This document shows positions 45,786 through 59,940 of a stretch of 64,000 nt of DNA, in pieces (the first letter of the stretch is position 1; every line of letters begins with the position of its first letter). The stretch lies in NCBI RefSeq assembly GCF_024713975.1, contig NC_091095.1:8447501-8511500 (forward strand), in the 5' to 3' direction. Source of the stretch: Paralichthys olivaceus (Eukaryota > Chordata > Actinopteri > Pleuronectiformes > Paralichthyidae). The position numbers were made by a program, and so were the translations under genes. Under the pieces are notes generated by a model, which made no database searches, was not told the origin of the DNA, and worked only from the letters and a program-made list of their open reading frames with translations.

Positions 45786-46929
45786 CCGTTGCCCCAAATC
45801 CCCCACCCACACCCCCGACTCCTTGGCTCACATCCCCAACCCTTAGTCCTGCAAATCACTCAGTATAGCAGTCCAGGAAAACAAGGACAGGGATTGGATT
45901 ACACAACATGCTCACAACATGGTCCCTCACAGAGGCATCAGTCTCTGTGTGTTTTCCACAAATAAGAAATTGGGTTGTTGGTATTTTTCTGGACATTTTG
46001 GAAAAACTGAGATTCACAAAATCACAAAAGTACATTCACAAAACTCTTCTTCCTTCATGTTGAAGCAAAGTAGCTATTGTTCATCCTCAGCATTTCCAAA
46101 TGACATTGTAAGATATTTTGTCAAACTAATTTCTTTGGGAGCCCTTGAATGTTTTCCACGGGTGCTGGACGACAAAATCCATGCAAGTTTAAACCGACTT
46201 CTTTAAACCTGTAGAGACGTCCTTTAACTTCCAGAGATATTTGAATAGAGACACTTGAACTTTATTACTTATTTATCCATATTTATTTATGATATTGAAA
46301 CTTGGCAGAACAATGGGAAATGAGCCAAGAAAGAAATCATTAAATTTTGAGACGGATTTAAACGAAGGGGTGGATCCAGGATTGTTTCTACTTTGTTTAA
46401 TTGTTTAATTTCTTTGCTCAAAGACAAACCTGTCCTTCTTCTAAGTACCTTGTCATATTAAAGAATGTTTGGAAGATCCGTGGTTTGTTTTTCTTAAGGT
46501 TCTGTGAATTTCACGTTGCTGTTGTTGGTTCAGTCCTTCATGAACACCCACATGAAGCTTTAAAGGAGTCCAAAAACTGGAGCTCGGTTTTCTCAGGGCG
46601 AATAACATGGGAGTTCTTGGAAGTTCTGAGGATGTGGGTTCAATATTTTATGAGCCTCTGAGTATTTTATGTCCGACATCCAAAGTAAAAATCCAGAGAC
46701 ATTGACTTAGTAGATGTCTCATAGTATGTGAGGACAGTTTGAAGGCTTGAGGTTTTGTTCTTATTATTAGTGTCAGTAAAGAGCTGTAGAGGTCGACACT
46801 CATCATGTAGACAATTTTCAAAAAAATGATTACAAAAGCACAAATTAAGAGAGAGACCTTGAATAAAGGTTTTATGTCATTTTATTTTATTTTCCGTTGT
46901 CCAATTGTCGACGGTTGGTAAAGAGAGAT

Positions 46930-46951
46930 TGTGTGTGTGTGTGTGTGTGTT
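46930..46951. repeat. (GT)n microsatellite
   Basis: About 11 tandem GT units, read directly. Confidence 0.93.
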
Positions 46952-47379
46952 TGTATTTGTCAGTAATGGGGGCAGCAGATGTTTGTTGCATTCCTCACAG
47001 TGAAAGTTATTGAGGTTTTGCTTCAGATCACTTTGAACAGCTCTCACCACCTCCACTCTCGCTCCATCCTCGCCTGCTCGCTGCCTTGCCCAAAGGAGCA
47101 GGGAAATTCTCACTCTGTGGAAAAGCAAACACAACACCTCGTTTCTGTCATCGTAAATGAAAACTAGACCCGTTAGACACAGAATGAATATTATATAATT
47201 CAGTTTTAGTTTGTTCAGTGACGTGGAGGGAAACGCTGATCATTTACAATCCCATAAATCCTGTTCTGTCCTTAGCTTCTTTCTTAAAATAATCTTAATT
47301 CAGTCTGCAATGTCCAAATGTAACTAAGTACAGTTACAGAATCACTTTGAGAGACATTTTTATTTGACATTTCATTTCT

Positions 47380-47510
47380 CTAGTCCACTACAGTCCACTA
47401 CATTCAGTGGGAAGTATTGGACTTTTTACGTTTTACTATTTACTTTACTTAGCTTAAACATTTGGTTTGTTTGTCAATAAAATAATTAGTTAAGACTGTC
47501 AATTATCAGA
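47380..47510. repeat. Dispersed fish repeat fragment (GTATTGGACTTTTTACG type)
   Basis: CTACATTCAGTGGGAAGTAT then TGGACTTTTTACG matches the pattern at 56440-56530 (CCAGTATGAAGTATTGTACTTTTTACACCACTAC). Both recall a common teleost MITE containing GTACTTTTTACTCCACTACATT. Confidence 0.45.
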
Positions 47511-48951
47511 TAAATGAATCAATTAAAACCGTTTTGGGTAAGTGATTATCATTTTATCGTGTTTTTCAAGCAAACAGAAAAAGAGGATGAAGTGTTTATA
47601 TGGCAGTTGACTGTGAGAGTGAAGCTTCAGGGGCCTGTAACTGCTCCACCAGGGCTACACATGGCACCTGAAAATGCAACAAACAGATCTTTTACCTTCC
47701 TGCTCTCCTGTGCTGCTGTGAGGAATGTTAAGGTCAAAGGTCGAGTGCAACGACCTCCTGCAAAGTTCATCAGTGATGCTTTACTGCCTGTGCTACAAGA
47801 GTTTGTCAACACAGGGGGGAGACTTCCGAGTTTCTCAGGGCGTGACCTGCGGCCGACCTCAGACCTCACCTATCACCTCTCAACAGCCTCGCAGTTACAT
47901 AACACAGAGTTTATGAAGACTGTTACTACGGACTCCTGCAACAGCGTGTGTGAAGCCACTCGGTAAAAAGATGTGAGTAGTAAAACATGTGTTGATTTTA
48001 CAGTCACGTCTAAAGTGTAATTAATTAAAAATATATTAAGAGTGTTCCTTAGACTAAACATTTAATTTTTATACTTTTATAAAAGCCTGAATATTCATTT
48101 CATCATGGGTATAAACTTTCTAAGAGAATGTTTTGGTTGAAGGTCGGCACTTGTGACATCCCTTTAATTTTTGTGCATAACAGCCCTGTACATTTTCAAA
48201 AGAGTAACTTTGGGCCAAACATAGATTTGAGCTTTGTAGAAAGTTAAAAGTTACCGAGATACTTTCTTTGAGTTAGTCTACGTCCTTTAATAAGCATATA
48301 AAAGCTGCTTTGCTACAACAAAAACCCCAAATACGTACTTCTGGAGCTAAAGTATATCTAGCTAACTGATTTTAAACATTTACTTATTCACAAAAGTTCA
48401 TGTCATTAAGAAAAGGAAATAAAAAAACACCAAGATGCAATGTTTCTTTTGATTTTAATCAAAGACATGGATTCGTCTTTGTCTCAATGTAAAAAGCTGC
48501 AATGTTCTTTCACATAATGCTTTACACATTTGAATTTATGAGTCAAATTAATTTGTATTTTGTGTTTCTTTAGTAAAACAAGGTTTGGTTTGGACTAGAA
48601 TGAAACCACTGACACCTGCGAACACAACTACTGATGTGGTGCGAGGAGAGGTCGTCCTAAAAACAACCACGCGGCTCCTACACAGGGATCAGCACACAGT
48701 GTTGGGCACAGATGTTCACAGACACTTAAGTAAATAGGTCCAAAATGTCCAGGTTGGGTTAAAGTGTGAAACAGTTGCTGTGGTATTTACAGAGTCCTCA
48801 TGCCATGTAAAATGCAGAAAGCACCATTTTTTGCTCTAACAGGAAGGGCCTCATCAAACTGCCCCTTTCCCCAGAAAGGAATGGGATGTCCCCATCATGT
48901 GGCGGCCACGAGGGCGAGTCAGATGCAGTTTCGTCGGCGTAGTGCGACGTC

Positions 48952-51900
48952 CTACTCGGCTTTCTTGGCCTTCCTCTTGCGAGCGCCCTCGCTCAGTTCC
49001 TCCTTGGTTTTGAGAGGTGAGGATGAGGCGGCGGGGGCGTGGTGGTGGTGGTCCTCCTCAGAGCCGCCCAGAGGGGAGCCGAACAGCAGGTGGCAAACCC
49101 AGGACTCGATGAGGGCGAAGGGGGAGCCATGGGAGTGTCGGGCGGTCATCACCACCTGGAGGAGGAGGGAGAGGGTTGGAAAAGTTCAGGTTAAGGAGTT
49201 AAGCTCAGTTAGATTGAAGATCTGCTGACTTTCATATTATACTGTCTCCTGTTTCTTATGTATCTTGTACTCTGAATTTCCTCACTGTCCCTACAGGCTA
49301 CCTGTAAGGAAAGAAACACACTTAACAAGTCTTGCATCATAATTTTCGGACTGAAGACTAAACGCACCTTGCTTGTGGCCATGAAGAGGGTGAAGGCGAG
49401 GATGAGGATGCTCTTGGACACGGGCAGCCAGTGAGCCTCCTGCAGGGTGAAGAGGATTGCTCCGTACAGACTGGCTTTGGTCGGGCTGCGGAGACAGAAA
49501 AGACAAACTGTCAGCGAAACATCTGTTCATCATATTCACCACGAGTGAAATCACAGATGGAGCGCAGGGTAAAAGCTCCTCCACTGGTTTGAAGCACGTT
49601 TCTATTTATGGAGTTAAGTTCATTATGTCTCTTCACCAACAGTAAATGTTTATGACACAATATGAAAGTTTATTTTTTCACTTTTTGCTCTTTCTTTTAA
49701 ATTGAAATATCAGATGTTTTTATTTGATGTGTAATGATCATGTAATCATCTTAAGTTGATTAAAATCCATTTAATAAAGTTAGAAATACTTTTTAACACA
49801 ATAAAAACTCCTTTTTTACAGGGAAGACAAACTGAATCTGACATTATTGTGTCACACAGGGCCTCTTTTGGATGCTTCCACTAGGGGGCATCAACATCAA
49901 GAAATTCTACAGAGTAGCTTCAACAAACTTATCATATTTATTCCTAAGTCTTAGTTCTCCTCTGGGTTTGGATGACGTGCCGTATGAGGGAGTGATGAGT
50001 GAACAGTATTCAAACATCAGACATTCAAACAGACTCACAATGACATGTTGAGGATCTCGTTGGTCTCGGGCCTCCACACTCCGCGCAGCAGCTGCTCAAA
50101 ATTGGAAATGAGAGCCACTCCAGAGCCTGGGAAGATAAAAATAGACAGTGTAAAAAACACGGTCGCCTGCAGGGCCTTTCTGTGTCTGTAGCATTTCTGT
50201 TTTAGGGGATAGTTTCACATTGAGGAAGAACAGGGGGAAAATGATTTACAGTAGGTGTGTAACAGAAGACCTGATTAGAGGTACATCACTGCTCAATCTA
50301 TCAGGACTATGATTGTTTCTGTACCTTGCTCGTTCAAATGTATCAACATTTTCTTGGTTTCTGACTTTAAACATCAGGCTTTTAAAACATGATTTGCTCG
50401 TGGAGACATTTTGACATTTATCTTTTTCCATGACAACTTGAAATCTGAACTGAGCTCTAATTTGACAAACATTTAAGTTGTGAGGACATTATGATTCTTC
50501 ATGTGAACCTGCAGCTGGGACATTAATAATCCCTCAACTCTTTGTTAGATTGATTTGTGTTGACTTTTTGTGTTGACTTTCTCCACCTTCGAACACTATC
50601 TGGTTCCAGGTTTGCTGTGATTAAACACAACATTTGATCAACGCGGTGAGGCACAAAGATTAGATTAGATTTTTGACCCTGCAGAGCCTCAATGTTAGAG
50701 CTCATTATGCATTTGTGGTATTTATTACTACATACATTTTCAGTTTAAATAACAAAATCCAGAAATAAAAGCAGTATCCATTCTGTGAAGAAAAACGAGG
50801 TAACCAACCACTCTGCTTTGGTCTTGTGTTGATGGATTTGTTGCTTATGACAGAGTTTGAACTTGTACCTCATATTTCCTTGTACTGCTTTCTCTTGTAC
50901 AACTACAGTAAAGTGTTTCTATTCTACCAGATGACCTGCAGTTAGTCCAAAGCTTTGAAAGTTGTCTCATTGCTAAACCTGCCTTGTACAATTTAAACTC
51001 ATTCATGTTTAAGTGGCTGTTGTCCCATAAACTCCACTATTTTAAATTCGATTCATGGAGATTATTTTGATTATGAAATTTTTTAGAAAAAGGAGCTGAA
51101 TGTCACCAAATCTGGCAACAAGGTTCCTCAGCACTGCAGTTAACAGAGAAAACAACGATCTCTTCCACTTCATTCAAGGTAGTTGAGAATTTAAAAATCC
51201 AATCGACCTTCTCATAAATACAGATATATGCTCATGACATTCTGCCAAACTTGAAACACAAACTGCTGCGTTCTCCTGTTTGAACACAAGTTGTGAGACA
51301 CTGACCTTTGACGTATCCGACGATGACCATGATGAAGAAGCCGTGGTGGTAGGCGTGGTGGGCGTGGTGAACGCCGGCGGCGATCTTACGAGTGCGGACG
51401 ACTTCCTTCAGGGCGACCAACACCAGCTTGACGGGCAGGAAGGCCACACATTTATAGAAGAGGTTCATCGGGCAGTAGAAGAGGAGGTACCTGTGTTTGT
51501 ATATGGCAGAGAGAAAATAAGACATCAGGGAAAGAGAGGGGAAATATTTCCTCAAAATGTCAACACTATCATTTAGATTTAGCTTTGATGATGAAGTTTG
51601 TTCTGAATGTTCAAGGATCAGTAAAAATCATATTTTCCCATTTACAATTAATATCTTGCCAAGCGTATAGTTTAGTTTTTTTCTTCTCAAAACGTGTCTT
51701 GTATTTCCTTTATATTCAAGTTTGCTTGAAAATAGCTCCCGATGAAAAACTAGAATAGCACATGCTCAGTCCGCTAAGGTCCAAAGGTCCCCTTCAATGA
51801 AGGTCAACCGATTCACTCACACCTACAGTTATCAGTCCCATAAATATACCTGGCTGTTTTCATCAAGATCCATAAACTATTTCCTCTGAAAACAGTGAAA

Positions 51901-54900
51901 GTGTCACAGTTAAAGAATGTGGGAAATAAAACGCTAGATCTTCCTCTTTGTCCAGATCCATGCCAAAACTTAACAGGCTCTCTCTTGGCCCATGTCCTGT
52001 TCTTAAGTTCTGTAGAAATCCATTTAGTAGTTTTTCTTATCTTGCTGACAAACAAACGGACAGGAGCAAAAACAGCCTCCTTGGTCGAGGTAATGACCCT
52101 GAGGTGCGGGGAAGTCACCTGGATTTAAGAAAAGCTGAGTCTTTAAGAGATTCATGCAGAGGAGGACATCCCTGCCCTGACTTTAACAAATGTTCCACCA
52201 TCAAGGATCCCAAACAAAACAGAAAGATTTGACGCCATTTCAGTCCTTGATGCTTTGAAAATAATTAACCAGACCTAAAAACATACAAATGCTGTGTGGT
52301 AAGATATTATTGATTATAAGTGGGAAACATATTTCATATGCAACTTGAAAGATTTGTTTCTCTTCCTCAGAGAAACCCTGATCGTGGAGAGTGGGGGTTG
52401 GATCATGACGATGGATTGTGGATCTTGGTGGCAGTTTCACAAAATTCACAAATTATTAACCAAATTATTTTTTTGAATGGAATCACTCCCACACAATGAC
52501 CTGCGGGGGACAATTATAAAACGTACACAGTCTTAAAAGTTTGATGAAAAGCCTGGATTTAACAGAAGCAGATTTGGGACCTTGTTTGACTTTGAAACAG
52601 AATCTCTGTTCTCCCCTTGTGAAGGGTGAAGAGCTGTTGAGGATTTTCTCACCAGACAGCTGAGGCCAGCAGGATGTGGCTGTTGTATTGGAAATAGTCG
52701 ACGGGGCTGCTCCCGAGCATGATGTCGGCCAGGATGTAACTACCAAAGCAGTAGAGCATGGCGCAGAGCCAGGAGGCCACGGGACTCCTGCGGGAAACCT
52801 CTACCGAGCCTGAAACACAGAGGAGCAGCTGTCAGGGAGCGTCTTATTGAAAATGATAACCAACACATCATAAGAATCTGTTTCAGTGAACGGGTTCGAT
52901 TAGCAGTGAAGGTGGTGGAGTTATCTTATCTTAAACTCCTTCTTGCAAAAAAAACTTGAAAGTAATTTCATGTTCTCTAAATGTATCAGTAATTAAAATA
53001 AGTTGTGATTCATAAACACTGAAAAGAGCTTCTTCGCTGTGATTGGAAAATAAATTCTGTTTTTTATTTTTGTCCTTTCTTGGGGGAAAATGTTTCATTG
53101 GTTCTTGGAGCTCAGAACTGTTGGCGTTGACCTTCTCAAGTCAATATCTGTGGATCCCTTGTGTGTTTGTCTGCTGTATCTTTGTCCACACCCTGTCCAC
53201 CATGTCTGAGCAGGCCCTGATAATATGTCTCTTCATCATAATCTAATATTGACTCAGGAGTTGACACAAAATACACAAATGCTACACGTTTATATGCCAG
53301 GTATACGCTTTACAGAAAGCATGTGTGTTTAAATGAGGTCTTGCTTGTGTTACAACATTGTGGGAGACGCTCAGTGAATCGGGATGTGAGCACAGATCCC
53401 CAACAACAGGTGGGTGAGGGTGTCCTGGTGTGAACGGCGCTCGGTTTGAGAGCAATCTGATCCTGAGAAATGTTGCCCTATAAATAAAACCTGCTCAACT
53501 GCTTCTCCTGCCTTGCAACTGTCGGGGCCCGTCTTGACCTCTGACCCCCACACTTGTCTCTCTCCTTTCTCCCCTCCACCACTGCGGACTCCCAAAGCTC
53601 ATTCATGTGCTCCTCTGATATGTGGCCAGTGTGTGAACTGCTCCGACATGTGAGGGGGAATGAATGGTGAATCTTGCAAATGTTGGCGGCTCATTTGACT
53701 GGGAAATATTCTGATGTGAAGTCGGGTTTGGGAGCAACAGACTGCAGCTCAGCCTGAAGACCAATGATATAATGGATTTAACTCTAAAACACAGATTAAT
53801 GCCATTAACAGAATGAAGGTTAAGTTTTTAAAGGGCACGTTGTCAGTGTCTTAACGCAACAGGGGTAAGGGGACAACAGCACTGTCGCCTCACAGAAAGA
53901 AGGTTCCCCGTTAGAATCCTGGTTTTGCTGGGAGAGTTCTTTAGGAGTTTGCATGTTCTCCTCATTTCTGTGAGAGTTCTCTTCAGGTGCTTCCTCCTAC
54001 AGTCAAAGCACATGCAGATTGGAGTTAGGTTAACTTGAGACTCCAAATTGTCGTTAAGCGGGAATGTGAGTGTGAATAGTTGTTGGTCTCTATATGTCGG
54101 CTCTGTGATACACTGCCGACCTGTCTAGGGTCAACTCGCCAAATGTCAGCTGGGATTGTCCCTTTTAGTTTCCTGAAGCCAAATAATGAAGAGGAGGGGC
54201 ATGAATGTTCATTCACCTTCCTGGACGCTCCTCTCTGCAAGTGGCAAAGGAAGATGAGGGTGATAATTACATAAAGATACATTTTTTGTTCCAGCATCCC
54301 AGTTGTCTGACATGAGAATCATGTTGTACAAGCTGTAAACTTCCAGTAAAGGTTGTGAGCTTTGGTTCAGATTCGACACCCTCAAAGGACAATAAGGTCA
54401 CGCTGTGCTTCTCACTCAACACCTGATTTCATGTTTAACACTAAATAACACACCCGGCCCAAATGTAGCCTCCAGCAGCATGAGGTGCCTCGGAGTCCCG
54501 CTGACACCGGCTATTTCAGGATCTTCTATTTATTGCCCCAAGTCGCTGGTATGCACAGGCCTTCTCTCGGGTTTCATCCTCCTCACGGCGCTCAATGTTA
54601 TAACTCGAGTTCAATCTTGGAAAAAAAATCGAGCTTGACCCAAAGCTGAGTGGTTTTTATCTACTCCAGTGGTTTCACAAAGAGTACATGAGGTCAGGCT
54701 GCAGCAGCAACACACAGTCCCCTCATAGCAAGTGAAGCAGAGAGCTGTGGGGCTCCGGCTTATGCAGGTCATGCTTTATAAGGATATAGGGCAACTGTAG
54801 AGATAACAGCAGAAAGCCCATATTGGGATATAAGAGCCAGGAGTGTTTATATCACTGAAGAATGACAGAATGTTAAAACTGACAAAATATTATTACATTA

Positions 54901-55293
54901 TCATTCAATTCATTCTACAAACACTAGATTGTTCACATTTCAGTTATTACATATATGATTCATATTTGAATTTCTACTAGAAATGTGTTATTTCAGCTTT
55001 GTTTTCTTTTAAATAGTTGTAAATATGCACATGTCTATTGTGTATATTTTATGAGTGTGAGGCTTGTGCAGAAGCTGCCCCTGTGTATTGAGTTAGAAAC
55101 AGGTTTATCGTGTTTATCTTATATTCCAACACACCTTTCATTTGAATAGCAAACAGAGAAGACACTCACCTGGCTCATACTTCAGGTACAGGATGGACAC
55201 GATGTAATAAGCGACGTCAAACACAGGAAACATTCCCATTTTGGAGAACGCTTGGGCTAAATCGTCCAAATTAAGAACTGACAGCACCTCCAT
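48952..55293 (-). CDS. tmem38a: Trimeric intracellular cation channel type A (TMEM38A, 6 exons)
   Basis: Exons in order: 55293-55170, 52809-52653, 51490-51306, 50126-50039, 49485-49368, 49155-48952; 876 nt, 291 aa (human 299). Visible: an N-terminal helix after [39 protein letters not shown], the KEVVRTRKI segment, [14 protein letters not shown], a late helix [14 protein letters not shown], and a cytosolic tail with HHHH and a basic end (RKRKAKKAE). Family knowledge: TRIC-A forms homotrimeric K+ channels in sarcoplasmic/endoplasmic reticulum, giving counter-ion flow during Ca2+ release, chiefly in excitable cells; the KEVxRxxKI region binds phosphoinositide. The tail is shorter and more His-rich than I recall for the human protein. 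Head to head with smim7. Confidence 0.96.
51775..52105 (-). repeat. Diverged copy of the CTCCGCCAAG repeat in tmem38a intron 2
   Basis: Starts near AGTCCGCTAAGG and ends CTTGGTCGAGGTAATGA, eroded versions of the inverted ends of the element at 34023-34360. The interior shares CATCAAGATCCATAAACTAT and TCTGTAGAAATCCATTTAGT in the same order. Confidence 0.7.
53855..54155 (+). repeat. Dispersed fish repeat (CTGTCGCCTCACAG type) in tmem38a intron 1
   Basis: Contains CAGCACTGTCGCCTCACAGA, GTTTGCATGTTCTCCTCATT and AATGTGAGTGTGAATAGTTG, in the order known from a very common teleost repeat. A reverse fragment is at 41335-41475. Confidence 0.75.
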
Positions 55294-56838
55294 GTTGCGT
55301 CTCTGACAACGATCCTTCTTTTCTAATGTCTTTATTCTATCTGTTATTCCAAGTGCGCACTCTGGATCGGAAGCCCCCCCAACCCGGTCCACCGACTCTC
55401 CACCAAACCCACCAAGGTCTCGACAGTGAAAGTCTGTGACACTGAAGCCCACCTATTAATACCACTCATCTCCACAGCATCTTCATCTTCATCATCTTCA
55501 TCTTCAGCAGCAGCAGCAGCAGCAGCAGCAGCTCCGTGACAGCTGCTGTTGGGGGGGGGGGGGTTCCACGTGTCAGCTGCTTGAGAATTACACTGACAAA
55601 CCAAATGCTTGTTCTCGTGCCTTCCTCTTCATCATCCTCATCCTCATCGTGGCATCACAGTGAGGTTTGTCCGCAGCCCTGGAGACACAAGCTGCGCGTC
55701 GACACAAGCTGCGCGTCCTCGTTCAATTACAAGACTGTTTCACTCGTTCATGAAAAATAATATTAAAAGCATCGATAAATCCGGATCAGCTCCTGCACCG
55801 AGGCGGACTCACACGCAGCCACATGACCGAGTCTAATCCCCGTATCCCCGCAACGTCTGCTGATGTCACCGCTTGTTTACATTCTCACAGATCGTGTAGA
55901 AACGCTGCAGTGAAATGTGCAGTGCTCCTCAAACACCTCATAAATTTGTTATATGTGTTTATTTAATCATTTTAATGTTATTCTAAATGTATTGTTTTTC
56001 ATTCTAACGAGATTAATAAAAAAAGAGCAAGAGCCTTTGCCACCACTAGGGGGCACCAAAGTCCGAACCAGATTATAATAATGATTAAAAACAATTATTT
56101 TATTAAATTTTTAACATTTCCTTAATAACATATATATTGTATAGTTTTTCAGCTTAAATTTGTTTTTATGCACATTTGAACCTGTGTTTTTATTTGTGAA
56201 GCACTTTATAACTATAGTGTAAGAAGTGCTGCATAAATAAATCTTTATCATACATAAATAGAATAAATCAGACGTTACTACTTTTTTTTCGGTGTCACAC
56301 ATGAAAACTGGATGTATTTGACTCGACAGATGATTGTGTCTGTTCTACTTCCCCCTGAACATGTTTTCATCTTTTGATTGTTTGAGCAAACTTGTTTCAT
56401 CCTTCTCTGATTCTGCTTGAGGTGCTTTAAACTAATACTGGACTAACTTCCAGTATGAAGTATTGTACTTTTTACACCACTACTTTGGAAAGTACAAAAG
56501 TTACTTTACAGATTAAGCTTGTACATACATACATGATTATCTTGTGAAGTATTCACTACATTCACTACTACCCAGCAGTGTTTGAAATAGTTAGTAGTCT
56601 CATCTAGTTTTTTTCTTCATGTCCACATATAAAATGTTTCTGTTGTTACATCTCTTGACTGATGGTGGCGCTCGTTATTGTTTTTTTTGTTTTGTTCTCG
56701 ACTTCCTGACAAGTCAAACTGAGGACAGCAAAAACCCGCAGTCACGTCTGCTCTGGACACTGGCAGCTCATTGGTCACATTCCTGATGACGTGGCTGAAT
56801 GCGGAAGAGAGGCGTCTCTGTGATGTGACGGGAACAAG
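55294..56838. promoter_or_regulatory. Intergenic promoter segment between head-to-head tmem38a and smim7
   Basis: About 1.5 kb. On the tmem38a side it holds an AGC/CAG run at 55505-55533 and a poly-G run at 55548-55562, likely in or near the tmem38a 5' UTR. A dispersed-repeat fragment lies at 56440-56530. A CTCF-like motif is at 56043-56055. Sequence just before smim7 (56690-56838) is richer in CpG. No TATA box was seen. Confidence 0.5.
55505..55533. repeat. (AGC)n trinucleotide repeat upstream of tmem38a
   Basis: About nine AGC units; on the tmem38a strand it reads (GCT)n, about 212 nt before the start codon. Confidence 0.93.
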
Positions 56839-58265
<1,427 letters not shown>

Positions 58266-58905
58266 TCGACATTTGCATGGACCAGAATCCCTCCTGTTTT
58301 TCAAGATGGATCCTCTGAACTACTTCTTTATAGAACCTCTCTGTTACTTTGGCCATTCTAAACTATAAGTATACTCCATTTTCTTTTCCACCTCTAATTC
58401 AAAATATACTTCTGGTCTCGCTGTACAGGAATTTATGAATCGCTGTATTTATTTTGTCTGATAGAGGTTTTCACATTTATACTTTTCTGTAAACTGTAAT
58501 TATATGAATAACCCTGCCCTCTGCTGGACATGTGTCATCATGTGCCCTTGTGCTTCGGCACAGAAAATGAGTTTTCTTCAGCATTACATATATAAAAAAA
58601 AAAAACAGATCAACAAGTTAGTAAATGATGCACAGCCTTTGTTAACAGGATATACTTTTCTGTGGCTTGTTAGCTGACTGTCATCATTTAAGGATCTCGT
58701 TCTGTCCTAAAAGATAATCACAAACGTACCATGGTCCTTTTTTCTGCAAGAATACGATATGATAAGATGTATAAACAACTCAAAACCCCCCTGTTGTTAT
58801 GTGCAGCCTCTCAGATAGAAACTGTCTTTTCCTTCGGTCTGGAGCACCTGTGCTGTAAGTGAACGAATATGCACTTTGACGTAAATGTGTCCTTATTCTC
58901 TTTAC

Positions 58906-58911
58906 AATAAA
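58906..58911 (+). terminator. Polyadenylation signal, probable end of smim7
   Basis: AATAAA in TTTACAATAAAAATAC, 640 nt after the smim7 stop codon. Confidence 0.5.
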
Positions 58912-59477
58912 AATACAGTTTTCTTATCCTGTGTTTGTTAAATGACTGATCTTACTGACCTTACAATGAATGATGCATTTAATATGTTTGTTTTCTACTG
59001 TCTTTATCAATGATGAGATGATACCATCTACTAATACTGCATCCACACTAAATGCTTATTTATACAGTGTGTATTCAAGGCTTACCAAACAAGTGTGTTC
59101 CAGTGAATACAAAAAATACCCAAAATGTTCTATCTTATATCAGTTTGTCAGTTCTTTGAATGTATTTTTAGAATATTACAGTGGGTTCCGTCAGTCTGAG
59201 ACCACCACTCATATTCACTTATATATATTTATCAACCGACTGATTCCTGCTAAACATAAAAGTGACCTCAAGGGATCACATGATCCATTATATTAATTAT
59301 ATCATTTTAATTGTAGTTAATTGGCCAGTTTATCTGTATGAGTTGCCAGGATTGAGTACCAGAGTTTTGGTATTATGACGAAGAGTAAAAGAGTGGGATG
59401 TGGATACTCAACTAAGATCTGGCAACCCTCAGCTTCAAACTGCACATTATTATTTCATTAACTTTAGTCAACATTGA

Positions 59478-59902
59478 ATGGCAGATAGATAGATAGATAG
59501 ATAGATATAGACAGAAATAATAGAGCTAGATGGACGATAGATAGATAGATAGAACGACAGAATAGAGATAGATGGATGATAGATAGATGGATGGATAGAG
59601 ATAGATGGATGATGGGTGATAGATAGATAGATATAGACAGATAGAATAGAGATTGATGGGTGATAGATAGATATAGATAGATATAGACAGAAATAAAAGA
59701 GATAGATGGACAATGGATAGATACATAGAACGACAGAATAGAGATAGATGGATGATGGATGATAGATAGACAGATAGATAGATAGATAGATGGACGGATA
59801 GACAGACTGAATAGAGATAGATAGATAGATAGATAGATAGAGACAGACAGAATAGAGATAGATGGATAGATAGATAGATAGAATAGAATAGAGATAGAGA
59901 GA
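59478..59902. repeat. (ATAG)n compound microsatellite
   Basis: About 425 bp of imperfect ATAG/GATG/ACAG units. The long frames rich in Ser, Ile, Tyr and Leu on the minus strand here are translations of the repeat and not genes. Confidence 0.95.
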
Positions 59903-59940
59903 CATAATAGATACTTTATTGATCCCGAGGGAAATTTGAA
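59903..59940 (-). mobile_element. Retroposon 3' end anchoring the ATAG microsatellite
   Basis: TAATAGATACTTTATTGATC then CCGAGGGAAATTT. Its reverse complement, AAATTTCCCTCGGGATCAATAAAGTATCTA, is a well-known teleost LINE/SINE 3' terminus that carries a (TCTA)n tail; the tail here expands into the adjacent microsatellite. Confidence 0.75.

Larger units (their letters stand above)
45800..48951. other. Spacer between comp promoter and the end of tmem38a
   Basis: No recognised gene. It holds a (GT)n run at 46930-46951, part of a dispersed repeat at about 47380-47510, an unassigned open frame at 47514-47966, and presumably the tmem38a 3' UTR next to 48951. Confidence 0.5.

Noticed and set aside
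47627-47869. 80-codon antisense frame opposite the unassigned open frame
   Set aside because: No recognisable family; typical of non-coding sequence with moderate G+C.
48842-49228. Plus-strand 142-codon frame over the last tmem38a exon
   Set aside because: Shadow of the tmem38a coding strand, which matches a known protein.
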